A DNA stretch of 64,000 nucleotides from Bifiguratus adelaidae (Eukaryota > Mucoromycota > Endogonomycetes > Endogonales): positions 1 to 64,000 of the forward strand of contig MVBO01000020.1 in assembly GCA_002261195.1 (NCBI GenBank). Direction: 5' to 3'. Numbering within the stretch: the stretch's first letter is position 1; each line of letters opens with the position of its first letter. The notes beneath the pieces were generated by a model. The model saw only the letters and a program-made list of their open reading frames with translations. It had not been told where the DNA came from and searched no databases. Shown piece by piece: positions 43,092 to 54,277 of the stretch. The translations under genes and the position numbers were made by a program.

Positions 43092-44500
43092 CTAAGCACT
43101 CCAAAATGCCTTGATATCTTGTGCATGCGACATGAGATATTCGTCGAATCGCTCTGGCTCTCGATCAATGAGCTTTCTGGTATCGTCTGCGGCAAAAGGA
43201 TTAGCATGAGCCAATGAGCATTGCGGACAGTTATCTTAAACTTACGACTGATGCTGGCGCCTCGTCCTGATGCTATCCAATCAAAGTAGTCAAGCATAGT
43301 TTCGATAGCAGTGTCAGTCAAGAAGTCAGTACTTGGCTTTGCGAAACCGATGCCCTTTTCGTACTTGCTCGGTTGGCTCTTGTCCAATTGAACTTCCTTC
43401 TCCTCCCCTTGTTCGTGAATCCTTTGGAGAGACGCGTATTGGCGTAAGTCAAGCAGGTATTCCTTCATCTCTTGTCGTGAGACAGCCTTGAATTTCACGC
43501 TCTTTTGCGGTCCGAGCACCTGATCAATCTTGGATGCGACTTCATAGCCCGTCATCAAACTGGGACCATCCAGGGTATAAATCTGTTTATGATGTCTTCC
43601 AGTATTCATTGGTTGCGTAGAAAATGTTTTGCTCATGGAATCGCCCCATTCCTGACGCTGTACTTGGGGATGATTGGTCGTATCCAGAGGCGTGGCTTGA
43701 TAGACGGCCTTTGTCACATAATTGAAATCCACCTCACCGCTGACAATCTCCCATGATGCTCGTGCTACGTCTTTGAGATTAATCGGGGCAAATTTGCCAT
43801 TTTGACCGATGGAAAGGGGAAGCACGCCCTTGGAAACGATGTATGGCAAGAACATGTAGACGAATTGCTGCAAAAAATCGACACTGTGAAAAATCAATCT
43901 ATCTGCTGCTCACAGTAAGGGATAGCTGAGCTTACCGAAATATACACCATTCGGCGTTCTGCTTCTTGCTCTCTAGCATGTTTTCAATCTCTCGATACTC
44001 TGCCAAGTATTCGCTCGATGCTTCGTCCGCAGCTGTGCATCCAGCTCTGCACAGTTTGACATCGTGAGACACTACATGCCACGTGTCAAGGCAAGTGCTA
44101 CTCACTGCGACAATAAGAGTACATGGTGAACATTCTCATACTCTAGGGAATTGATAATTGCTTCGGCTTTTACAAGGCGATCTGGTGAGTTCTCTGGGAT
44201 CATGATGATGTGCGTGCAGTTGTGAAAGGCATGCTTGAGTGTCTCGGCATTGTTGTGATCAATTTGCTACGTCGAAGTCAGTATGGAACTCTGCCGTCTT
44301 GAATAACCTACAATGACCTCTGCGCCTAGTTCTGATAGCTTTTGTGCATCTTGTGGGTTTCTGGTCGCAACACGTACGATACGATCACCCTTGCCTTGTT
44401 CCGACACATGGTTGACCTCCCTCAAAACATGCCGAGCGATATTGAATCCGAGATAGGATTCAGCATTCGTGATGCATACCACAGTCTTTTTGTTTGCCAT
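43092..44500 (-). CDS. NmrA-like NAD(P)-binding protein
   Basis: Atypical short-chain dehydrogenase related to NmrA/HSCARG redox sensors or NAD(P)H-binding reductases. The N-terminus MANKKTVVCITNAESYLGFN replaces the usual GxxGxxG with NAESYLG, so cofactor use may be regulatory rather than catalytic. Later exons give DRIVRVATRNPQDAQKLSEL, HIIMIPENSPDRLVKAEAII, VLLLSQAGCTAADE, and WCIFRVDFLQQFVYMFLPYI. KFAPINLKDVARASWEIV follows. The C-terminal half is long and charged, ending HAQDIKAFWSA. About four introns. No visible catalytic YxxxK. Function beyond NAD(P) binding is unknown. Confidence 0.78.
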
Positions 44501-45074
44501 AGGAAAGATTGCCTTAGGGTAGAGAGAAAGACAAGAAAGACTGATCCAAAGTCTAGATATACGCACTTGGATGAACATGACGACATTGTTCCTGAATGAG
44601 GCAAGTGGCTGTCCGGAAACGCAGTGGCCCAAAATGAAGCACGGAGTATGCTATGCTGGTCCGAGCGTTCATACTCTAAGGGTTGCCGTAGTGGCGAGAA
44701 GCCAAGGATGGCCTAGCCGTGATCATCATTGATTCAATCTGTCGATCCATGCATCCATCTTTAGTACGAGTTTTGGGCTAGGAGAAGGATGGACAATGAC
44801 TTTTCGTCAGCTATGGGCACACGCATTAGACATAATTTACTTGCAATGGTATACGCCTTCCATTATTCTCGGAGCAAAAAGATCGGTTGCACAGCACAGA
44901 GTGATTCCCAACAGCGCCATCTTACTTGCAAATTGTAAATGAATTAAATCACAAACCAATTTCGCAGGCGCAATCGCCTGCCATACAAGTTTTCTTCTTG
45001 TCTAAGGATTGCAGGGACGTTCACTTTACTGCTACGGTAAGATACATGTTGAGCTGCTCAGTCGTATTGTAGGT
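44501..45074. other. Divergent intergenic region, NmrA-like / acidic protein
   Basis: 574 bp without coding evidence. The bases TATTGTAG two positions before the next ATG look like a 3' splice site. Confidence 0.35.
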
Positions 45075-46671
45075 ATGGTAGACACTGCAGTTAAGGTCAG
45101 CGATCCAGTATTGGACGCAATGTCTGTCAATCCAAGTCTTTCAAAACTCCGAGATTTTGACGGTCATGAAGACAACGAGTTCGACACAGAAGACGAGCTC
45201 GAACTATTAGAGGAAACGGCTCCGACTCAAGCTCCACCGGCGGAGGAAATAAATGTTCCACTTGAGCATGAAACAGAAGTTACTACATCGCCACTGCACT
45301 CACCGCCAGCGTCAGTCCATGACGAGGACCACAAACCCGATGAGAAGGTGGTGACCGATAGTGAGGAGCAATCCTCAAGTGAACAAGCGACTGATGCCAC
45401 CCTCACCAAATCACCTCCCCTCGTTCTGCTGGACTACGGAACATCTAATTACTTCTTGTTCGTTTCCGGAGAGCATGTCGACGAAGATGGCTCTGCAAAC
45501 GGGAAAGAACTTACTTTGTTTAACGACGAGGAAGCGCATCGTTTCTTCTATAATGATCTGAATGCCTTCATGGATCATTTGAAGAGGGAACTTATTGGTG
45601 ATCCGGAGGCTGCAGATGTTGAACTTGATCTAGAGTTCCCTCAGCTTGGGTGCTCAATACATGAGGTATGTGAGCTTTCATGCCATGCGGTTGATAAGGG
45701 CGTGGACACTTACATTCTGTTTTCTATAGGCATCTGCAGACGCAGATCATACTTCGCTTGAAAACGTACATGATGTTTGGCGCGTGTATGCGAAACATTA
45801 TTTTGGATCGGATGAACACCCGCTTAGAATTATTGTTCGACAATGTATGCAACTATCACTACACTTGGGCCATATCATGTCCGACCTGCAAGGTGAGGAT
45901 GGCGGGCCGTCAGATTTCCCACTTGCGCCGTACTTACTGGCAACCTATTTGCCAGATCGCGACACCCCGACATTCGATCAGCAGCTGTCTTCACACGATC
46001 AAGGCGACTACAACGACGGTAGTGATGGCATTGCAAAGCAAGCAGCCACAGAAGTTGTGGTCATTGATGATAATGCCTCTGAAAGTGCCGATACCACAAC
46101 TGCCGAAGTCATAGATTCGGAAACGCATATGGCAATTACGTCTGAGAAGACTCATGATTTGACTACGGGGTCAGAGCATCCTGAAGATGCTCTCACTATC
46201 GAAGTGGATGACGAGCAGACATTATTGACCATTGCGGACGAATTGGATGAGACAGAGGGTCAAAATATTGGCGCGGAAGAGGCGGAAGAGGCACCATCAC
46301 AGACTGGAGACAACTCAACCCATACATTGACAGCAACAGATGCACAACCTGAACATCTAGAGCCAACGCCCGATATCGATTTTGATATTGAGGAAGGCTT
46401 GACCACTCCTGGAGAAGTCAAAGTAGCTAATGGAGACGCGCTGAACGCGGAATTGGAGGAATTGGACTCCTCCTCCGCATTCGGTGACGACGACAGTGCC
46501 ACTGAAGTCATGGAGACGCACACAATGTCAACGAGTAAGAAGAAACGAGTCGGTGACCCTCATCCGTCAGCCGACATTGACGATTTAGATGGTAGGTGCA
46601 CTGATTGTCATTTTGCGAGATCAACCACAACTCACGTTACGATAGATCATGCTAAGCGAATACGGCGGTAG
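45075..46671 (+). CDS. Acidic protein of unknown function
   Basis: Three exons join to a protein of about 490 residues. A folded-looking core (LVLLDYGTSNYFLFVSGEH; RFFYNDLNAFMDHLKREL; WRVYAKHYFGSDEHPLRIIV) is flanked by strongly acidic, Thr/Ser-rich low-complexity regions. The last exon adds a short basic end (AKRIRR), and KKKRVGDPHP just before could act in nuclear localisation. No signal peptide or membrane helix. I do not recognise the domain. The start at 45075 is chosen because a 3' splice-like TTGTAG ends just upstream; an in-frame ATG at 45009 is an alternative. The core looks conserved, the flanks disordered. Confidence 0.65.
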
Positions 46672-47215
46672 TTTAAGTGGACTGAGCATTGCCTTACTTA
46701 GATTTGCAGATACCCCGTGTATGTTAGTGAGTGAATTAAGCAACAAAGCACACAACAGCACATTTCCGGATCAGTCTCCGCAACTCGGTCCGTTCTACTT
46801 GCTTATTGACTGGGCGCGCGATGCCCACGTTTGTGAGAGAATTGTCTCATCATTCGGCTTAAGTGCCATTGTTGGCTTTCTTCATTCTTTCCTTAGCCTG
46901 CCTTTTCAGATGCCGCGATCAGTGTCCAAGGGGCATAAACAACACGAAAGATTCCATAGCCCAAAACCGGATCAATGCAAAACGTAAATCTTTCTTCAGG
47001 CTGTGATATTTTGCCAAATTAGGTCCAATCAAGGGCCTTCACTCCGCATTCATGGTTGAAGGATTGACTCTTTCATTTGACCAAATCTACCACTGGTAGA
47101 GCATATTGCTGTATGCGCGAGCCGCATATTACTCATACACCTACAACTTGCGTCTCAGAGTCTCCATTCTTTGTCTCAATAGACCGTTACATTATTGCAA
47201 TCACAAGCGACAATA
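46672..47215. other. Tandem intergenic region before the NT-C2 gene
   Basis: 544 bp. An open frame runs from 46649 to 46987 but shows no family resemblance and overlaps the previous stop. Otherwise nothing visible. Confidence 0.3.
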
Positions 47216-48631
47216 ATGCCGATAGCACACCTCTTTGTACCAAAATCAAGGAAAGTCGAGCTCCGTGCCGATATTCTTATTCACGACTTGACCAACATTC
47301 CACTGGTATCTGGTCTCTACCGCATTCACTGGAAAATCAAACATGGGGACCCTCGGTCCGGATTTATTAATCGAGCGCCTCTAAGGGATCACAACGTCGT
47401 ATGGAACCAGCCCTTCGAGTCCATCGTCAGTGGATACGTCGAAAAAGAAGGAACGCTAGCGCCTATTGAATTTCGCCTAGATATCATACAGGTACGTCCA
47501 TTCTGTGGAAAGGATTAAAAGCTCATCAGGGGGTTTAGGAGCTCAATGGCGGTAGAGAAACGTCTAGCATTGGCATCCTCGTTCTTAATCTGTCTGAGTA
47601 TCTCAATAATGGTTCTGTCACACGCCGATATCTATTGCAGGAGAGCAAGATCAATTCTACGCTCAAGGTAGTGGAATAACCACAGTGCTGGGCTGATATT
47701 CATGTCTGTGTGGTAGATTACCATCACCGTTAATCAACTGGGTGAAGACGACCTTGATATCAAAACGTAAGTGCGGTATCGTATGACATGAGACTAACAA
47801 AGATTAGGCCACCCATGAAACCTGCCCAGATTTTCAATGACATCCCTACCATGCTCAACTCCACCGCACAAAGCTCTAATCTTTCATCTACTGCCTCGCC
47901 TCTAACATTGAATCAATCCTATGGATCCCCGGCGGCTACCTTGTCCTCGTTTAGCATTAATGGGAATGGCGGCAATTCCAACAGTGGAAGCAGTCTAGCC
48001 CTCAATGAAGTCGAAGCCCAGACAATAGAGAGCTCATCGCATCATTCAGCACCCGTGCTTGGTCATCACTCATCATCTGCTATCGAAATAAGGTCCGCGA
48101 AATCAAGAAGCCGGCCCGTTAGTCTCTTGGTGGGTGATACAGGTGAGTTCGGACAACGTTTCGGTGGCCGGATAGTGCCTCATCCAATCCTAGGTCCCCC
48201 TCCACTCTACGTTTCTAGTTCCACGCCCACTCAATCCTCACATCTCTCTCAATCCTATACTCCTTCAAGCAACAGCTCCTCCTTTTTCAGAAAGCGGGCG
48301 GATGGCAGCGGATCCAGCACGGTAAGTATCGCACATCAGCTCATGTAACCTGCACTGACATACAAGACAGCCAAGCGGTATCAGTGCATTACAACCGCAA
48401 CCATCCCCACAACCCACCAAATCCCCATCCTCCTCCACCTTTACCGACAAATCACCGACGACCTCACCCGCCGCCATGCGTCATCCTCGGTTTACTCAAT
48501 TCGAACAGATTTACAGTCGACTTCCCGAAAAGCGAAAACACAAAATATCGGGACCAGCGCCAGCGCTTGTTGTCGATGCCTTGTTTGAAGGCGCCTCGGT
48601 GGATGATGTGTTGAATGGACGTGTGGAATAG
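47216..48631 (+). CDS. EEIG1/EHBP1-type N-terminal C2 domain protein
   Basis: The first 150 residues form the NT-C2 domain that in other proteins binds membranes or scaffolds endosome/cytoskeleton complexes: VELRADILIHDLTNIPLVSG, LYRIHWKIKHGDPRSGFINR, HNVVWNQPFES, PIEFRLDIIQELNGGRETSS, GILVLNLSEYLNNG and VTRRYLLQESKINSTLKITI. Five introns are inferred. A long Ser/Thr/Asn-rich, Pro-rich disordered region follows, then a conserved-looking end (RFTQFEQIYSRLPEKRKHK; PALVVDALFEGASVDDVL). The segment 48143-48193 has GT-AG borders, no stop and a length divisible by three, so it may be a retained or optional intron. Partner and role are unknown. Confidence 0.82.
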
Positions 48632-48790
48632 AAGTACATGCCCACTAATAAAAGTTCTGTTCTAAAAAGGCTTGTTTGGAGACGGGCGCGCGGTTTAAAC
48701 ATCAAAAGGGACTCTATCACATGGAATTAAATACAAGGCACACACAAAAGCGTACTATACACACTAGACTACACAAAACTTTTCAAGACA

Positions 48791-50441
48791 TCAACATTCC
48801 ACCGCATCTTCTCTGACCCAGTCACCTAGACCAGCAGGTGTGTGGTCGTCTTGCGCAAGCGCATGACGAATAATATCGCATCGTCGTTCAAGCATACCTA
48901 AAAAGGCCAAAAGTTGGTCTCGCGACATACCGGCAATCAATTGTCGGAAACGGATATCGTCGAATTGGTTAGCTAGACCCTTGACAGTGTCGTTTTCAGT
49001 GTTGTTGGGTATGGTGAGAGAAGGAGTGCGAATGCGTGCAGGTTCAGAGACCGGCTCTGGATGGATGTGTGGGGTGGAGTCAGTTGAGCTGTCGGCTTCT
49101 GAAGAAGTATTGGCCATTTGCTTTTGCAGAGCGTTTTGGAGAAGGAAGCTTAGGAGAGGGTTGCTGGCGGGCTGGTCATGCGGTATCACCAGAGAATTGC
49201 CAGAGCGCAAGTTTTGAAGGGCGGTTGCTAGATTGGCGTTGAGACCAGCCAGTGTGGAGAGCATAGGAACGCCATCAGCGGATGTTTCGTCACCTTCGGA
49301 TTGGTCCAATTGAGACTCATCCTCTCCTTCTGCTGCACCGCGGCGCCGTCGTTGTATGCCAGTTTTTCGCATGGCTACAGGACGCTGTCGCTGGTGAAGG
49401 CGGGCATAGAGTCCACATGCATTGCAGATCGACTGTCCTTTGTCATCTTTTCGCCACAAAGGCGTCTGCGTCTGCGCGCAATTCGCGCATTGGGTAGAAG
49501 GAGACTCATCCGAAGCATGGCCTTCGCTTGCTGACAACAAAACGGGGGAGGTCGGTTCTGATTTGGGACGTTTCACATCTCCAGTCGAAACTTCCAGTGC
49601 TTCGTCCATGGCTGATTCCGTTTTCCGTTTCTGTTGCTTAACGTATGCTAGAACCTGAGCCTGCATTTGTTCGGTGGTCAAGGTTGCATTCTCCAAGCTT
49701 GGATTCTCATTCACAAGATTTCGCTTGCTACGGATATTTAGAGGACGGTGTTGATTGTATTGCTTGTAATAGAGACCGCATGCGTTACATAAGGAATGCT
49801 TGCGATCAGGTGTTCGTCGCCAGAGTGGGGTCTTGTCCACTCCGCAATTGAAGCATTTAATATCTCGCGGTTTCCGGGTGCCTGTCGATTTTTTGTTGAC
49901 GAGGACGGATCCCGGTTTTGATATCGTCTTGGATTCAACGCCGGACTCTTGTCCGACTTCTACGCCTGTGATGTGTGACAAATTGAACAAGGACGATGTA
50001 CCGTCGGATACCACAACATCGGCCAGGGCCAAGTGTTCTGGGAGATAAAATAGCACTCAGCTGACGTGTCCCAATATGGCAAACCGAGATGAGATGTACT
50101 TGGAAGAAGCACTTTGGCTCGGTGCGACGCTTACCTTGATCTATATGGTTATCATTCCGATCTTGGAGTCCCATAGACATGTCTATGTGAACGTCGTAGT
50201 CCGAGATGCCCATGTCCTCGAAACCGTACACTTCCATACCAGGGCTAGCTACTTCATGTGATGATGCCGAAGATATGGTCGGCGAAGGCAACGAAGAGTT
50301 GGAGACCGAAGGCGAGGTAGAGAAGGAAAAGGACGAACGCGATAGTTCAGGCACAGACGCATCGCCGAATTGATCCCATACATCATAGTCCATGCGCTGG
50401 ATGCCGAGGCCATCGCGCAATTCTATATCCAATGCAGCCAT
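48791..50441 (-). CDS. GATA transcription factor with two zinc fingers
   Basis: Sequence-specific nuclear regulator recognising (A/T)GATA(A/G). Finger 1 is CFNCGVDKTPLWRRTPDRKH, with an 18-residue loop before CNACGLYYKQY. Finger 2 is CANCAQTQTPLWRKDDKGQS with a 17-residue loop before CNACGLYARLH, and a basic tail MRKTGIQRRRR. The linker between fingers lacks the cysteine cluster of iron-sensing SREA/URBS1 factors, so it is probably not a siderophore regulator. The N-terminus is acidic and Ser-rich (likely activation domain). One intron separates DNHIDQ from EHLALADVVV. The C-terminus has a helical segment (FRQLIAGMSRDQLLAFLGML) of unknown use. Start MAALDIELRDGLGI at 50441. Confidence 0.9.
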
Positions 50442-51301
50442 AGGAGACAAAGATAGGGGGAAATGCGCAGACAAGTCGATGTCTGAGCGTAGGCCAAATG
50501 GAAACAGAGAGAGAGAAAATGAGAGAGAGCGAGAGAGAGAGCGGAGAGAGTGCGTAAGCAAGGAAAAAAAAAAACCCTACCCGAATGCCTGGGGCACCAA
50601 AAAGATAAGATGCTTCCAAGAACATAAAATTGGGCTTGTGGGCCATATTTCCATTTTAGGGCGGATTTATCCATTGAGTGGAAAATTTTGATCGGTAAGC
50701 ATAGGTGAGTCATATTGAGTGAGGGGGGTATGAATTGGAACGGGAATTTGTGTTGGTTGGAATGGGCTTACAGGCACGTGTGTTGAGGCACCAGGTTGCA
50801 TGGCATGTCTCCGCTAATGTCCGTGTCACACCGACTAGCGCGGAACTCGACTCCAAACCTTGGAAGAACTCTTTATGGAAAATTGAGAAGGGGCATGTTC
50901 CACGTGGTGCGTAACGCCTTTTTCGTCGACGGCAAATTGTTAGAGCACCTGCTATGATCCGCTTAATAATCGTCCGCATTTTTCGACGCGGATGTTCAAA
51001 TTTTTTAGCGCCATTGTTATGTAATGCCCCGGCGTTCGGCAGAGGCACCGGATCCAACAATTACCGATGTTCCTTCACTTGTGACACCGAACCGCATGAA
51101 TCGCGTGCTTGTCCTCCATGGTCCCGTAAATCTTGTACTTCTGCGTGGACAGGAGAGGGGAGAAGCAGAAGCATGATCTTATCTAACATTCGTGCTACCG
51201 TCCGCCGCAGAGGGGGGGGCCCGCGCATCGATTCGAAATTCGTACGGTCATTCGTACGAGACTGTCTTCTAGAGAACACCTTTAGTCCGTAACAGTCCCT
51301 C
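50442..51301. promoter_or_regulatory. GATA factor upstream region with GA repeat, GATA site and two E-boxes
   Basis: 860 bp between divergent genes. At about 50506-50550 is a GA-rich repeat, i.e. a CT-rich leader on the GATA-factor strand. A consensus AGATAA lies at 50603-50608, 162 bp before the GATA-factor start. CACGTG E-boxes occur at 50775-50780 and 50901-50906. A G/C palindrome lies near 51213. These are motif matches only. Confidence 0.45.
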
Positions 51302-51907
51302 ATGGATTCCATTGGCTTGGTGCATCCGACCGATCCCAGTCCGCTATCACGGAAGCATGCTGCAGAGGATCAACAAGACACAGTCCAAAGGCAAGACAAT
51401 GATACACTTCCTTCACCTAGCGGACGGCGTCCTTCAGTCACTCAGACAGCACTCTTCTCACCGGAAATAGCCACTCAACTCACCGTCTTGACTCAGCATG
51501 TTCGCAAATTGCAGTCTGGCCCGGAGACATTCGCTCAATCGATACCCTACCTGGCGAAAATTGTAAGCCTCCTTGAGAATCAACCGGTTGGAACAACCAC
51601 AGGACAAACCGATCGAGATCGCAAAGGCCGCGACTGGCTCATCAAAGCATATCTGGATCTAGGATCAGCTCGGCTGTACATTGATGATACAATCAAGGCA
51701 GAGCATGACCTCAAGATATGTTTGGACTTATTACGCAAAGCCTCGGTTGCTCAAGATAAAAATTATGCCTACAAGGATCGGACATTGGTGGTGACAAAGT
51801 TGCTCAAGGAGTGTTATGAGAAACTTGGGCGACAGGAGATGATGCAACAGATGGAACGCATTGAAGAAAAGGTCAGGATAGGATCATCGGTGGCGGACAT
51901 GTCTTGA
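51302..51907 (+). CDS. Hypothetical helical protein (201 residues)
   Basis: An intronless frame of 201 residues. The N-terminal 60 residues are polar and probably disordered. The rest alternates charged and hydrophobic residues typical of an all-helical bundle or TPR-like repeat (WLIKAYLDLGSARLYIDDTI; AEHDLKICLDLLRKASVAQD; LVVTKLLKECYEKLGRQEMM). No signal peptide or membrane segment. I do not recognise a family. The regular helices make a real protein likely. It converges on the cyclin gene with 75 bp between stop codons. Confidence 0.6.
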   Translation: MDSIGLVHPTDPSPLSRKHAAEDQQDTVQRQDNDTLPSPSGRRPSVTQTALFSPEIATQLTVLTQHVRKLQSGPETFAQSIPYLAKIVSLLENQPVGTTTGQTDRDRKGRDWLIKAYLDLGSARLYIDDTIKAEHDLKICLDLLRKASVAQDKNYAYKDRTLVVTKLLKECYEKLGRQEMMQQMERIEEKVRIGSSVADMS

Positions 51908-51982
51908 GACAGGGGCATATAGGGGATTGGATACTATTAGAGTATGGGTCTATGCGTTTGTGTACAGTACAATGGCAAAATG

Positions 51983-53423
51983 TTACATTCGATAACCAGC
52001 GTTAGCCCGTCCAGCGCAGGCCTGTAGGAACCAAACACAGCGCCAAAAGTCACGAACGTCCACGCAGGTCACTTGAAGAAAGACGCTACGTGTTTCGGGT
52101 TGATCATCAAAGCCCAAGAGGCAGAGTGATGTGTATAGGGAAGCAATGGCCAGGGTTTGTGGTAGATAGGTAAGATATTCCCATTCTGAGTGGTCGTTAG
52201 CAATAGGCTGTTAAACAGAGCGTTGGACTCACCACTGCATGCCAAATCAAGGAAGGTTTGCGCAACGCGCGTTAGATTCTGGCAGACTTGGGTTCGTACC
52301 GACGATGTGCGTGCTTGCGGAATAGAATTAAGGACTTCTTCCCAGATGGCTTGAGGAGTGACGACGTGAAGTGCATAGTTTAGGCCGGTCAAAATGTCTC
52401 GCTCCAATATCTTGATCTTTTCCACCGACACATCATGCACGGCAAATGGACGCATATCGCGTATTTGAGGCTCGTTTGTTTCCTCGAAGAATTTACCGGC
52501 AATGTATAAGCAGCACAGAGCCACATCGTAGCAGCGTGAGGTCCATGTAAGGGGTTCGAGACTAAGATAGCGGTCTAGATAATTGATGGCACAGTAGATG
52601 GTTTCGGAGTGATAATTGAAGATGGGTGAATGATTGGTCTGTCCTGTTGTAAGCACAGGTATATAACTGATCTCGAAATATCTACCTCAGACATCCAATG
52701 GATCAATTCTTTGCGAAGACCTGCTTTCATGTTGGTTTGCATCGTACGCAGATAAGCCTTGTCAGGCTGATACTTGTCAGCGGCACTGACGAGATTCCAT
52801 AGCCTTGGCGTAGGCTTGTAATTGATGTTCGGAAGTGAAGGTTGAGAAGTTTGAGGTACTGGCATCGCTGGCATGGTTTGTATGGGAAGGGAGGTTGGGA
52901 GGGCTGACGTGGCGTCTTGGACCATTAACGGCATGGCGGATGTATCGGCAGGATGCAAAAATTCCAGCGTTGGATCCATGGGCGTCATACTTGCAGTCAT
53001 TGCCAAGTTGGGCATCATGTACAGTTGCTCCAATTCCAATTGATACTGCAACTTGATGTCATCGAGGGGGGCAATGGGCGCCGTAGATAAGAGGGTGGAG
53101 GGATTCCACTCCAAGACGTCCGTTTCCTTCAGCTCATCTTCCGGTTGCGAGCTGTGATCGGAGATCGTGGTTTCAGGTGTGCTATTATCACTCTCAAACG
53201 AGACTCTCCGTTTCTTGCTTGCCTGCTCTGAATTATCGCCGCTTTCTGTATTGTTCTCGTGCTTGGGAGTCTGCTGGAGGTTGCAGTCATCCAAAGAAGC
53301 CGACAGCATGAGGCTTTCAAAGGCTAGGGAAGGTACGGATAGGGATGGCTCATAAAATGGATTGGAAATGGCGGTGTCGTTTCCGAACTCTAAAGGGGAG
53401 TAGAATTGGCAAAGGTCGGTCAT
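51983..53423 (-). CDS. Cyclin with central cyclin box (A/B/D-like)
   Basis: Predicted regulator of a cyclin-dependent kinase. The N-terminal 200 residues are acidic and Ser/Thr/Pro-rich. The cyclin box begins at PDKAYLRTMQTNMKAGLRKE, LIHWMSE, then after an intron SPIFNYHSETIYCAINYLDR. Other parts are YLSLEPLTWTSRCYDVALCC, LYIAGKFFEETNEPQIRD and KILERDILTGLNYALHVVTP. The last exon gives EWEYLTYLPQTLAIASLYTS. This exon extends the gene to 51983, beyond the unspliced frame that stops at 52069. A KEN- or D-box is not obvious. Cyclin type cannot be fixed; the TWTSRCYD and GLNY motifs are compatible with a D- or B-like fungal cyclin. Confidence 0.85.
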
Positions 53424-54277
53424 GGTAGAACAGAATTGATGGGTAACGGGATACCAAAAGGCAAAGCAACTAGAACAGTACAATCACAGAAACGCGCGGA
53501 CACAAATGTTACCGCTGGAACGCCAGTGTATGTATAGATTTATACGCAACGACGTTCGGCCGTTGCGGTCGAAATCAGTCATCAATATAACAATGTATGC
53601 AATGCAACGCGTATTTTGTCCGTTCAAAATACGGATACATTCAATTTCACACTCTGTAATTTATCTTCAGGGGAGCAAACGACCAGTGATGGAACACTGA
53701 AGAATGTCTCCTGTTATTGTGTGCACAAACAAAGCTGCGACAAGCATGACGGTCCTCCAACATCAGTAGCTATCAGATCGCATTCTAACAGCTTAACACC
53801 GTTAGCAGATCTTCTTCCTTCTCCATGCAGATCGCCACGCGTATTATCTGTACGACAAGGAACCAGCCAATATGATTGGCACGCGCGCAGCCCCTTTGGA
53901 TGGCAATGGAGAACCAATTAGGACGGGAAATTGCCAAAATTAGTCTGTTGAGGACTTCCGATGGATCCCTTCACTCCTCTGAACTCCTAGGTGGCACATC
54001 TCTGCGTTGTAATGTTAAGCCCATGGATGCAAGGGAGGCTGTGAATAAATTCCATCCTAGATTTGTTACTGCGTGGCTAATTGCAAGCCAGGTGATTGGA
54101 ATTTGCAATCAGATTCAAACGCGGATCATGCAGCTCAACGGAGAGTTAGCATACAACTTATCCATCAAGTGCGACTAGACCTGTTCGCGCATAAATTGTC
54201 AATGTAAGCATTCTCAGATACTCCACACAGACCTTGAGGACAATTTTGGAAAGGGTATCACGATCCCGATTCTCTCG
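53424..54277. other. Divergent intergenic region, cyclin / ER mannosidase
   Basis: 854 bp with no supported gene. A short perfect hairpin CGCAACG...CGTTGCG (7-bp stem, 9-nt loop) lies at about 53548-53570 near the cyclin start. No RNA gene recognised. Confidence 0.35.

Noticed and set aside
46649-46987. 112-codon frame downstream of the acidic protein as a separate gene
   Set aside because: It overlaps the previous gene's last exon out of frame and shows no recognisable features.
50562-50590. A-run followed by CCCTACCC, telomere-like
   Set aside because: Only one unit and no array; it lies in a promoter region between normal genes.
52069-52240. C-terminus of the cyclin read through to a stop at 52069
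   Set aside because: A GT-AG intron leads to a much better cyclin-like C-terminus (EWEYLTYLPQTLAIAS) ending at 51983.
53548-53570. Hairpin in the cyclin upstream region as an RNA gene or terminator
   Set aside because: A 7-bp stem is common by chance, and no other RNA-gene feature is present.
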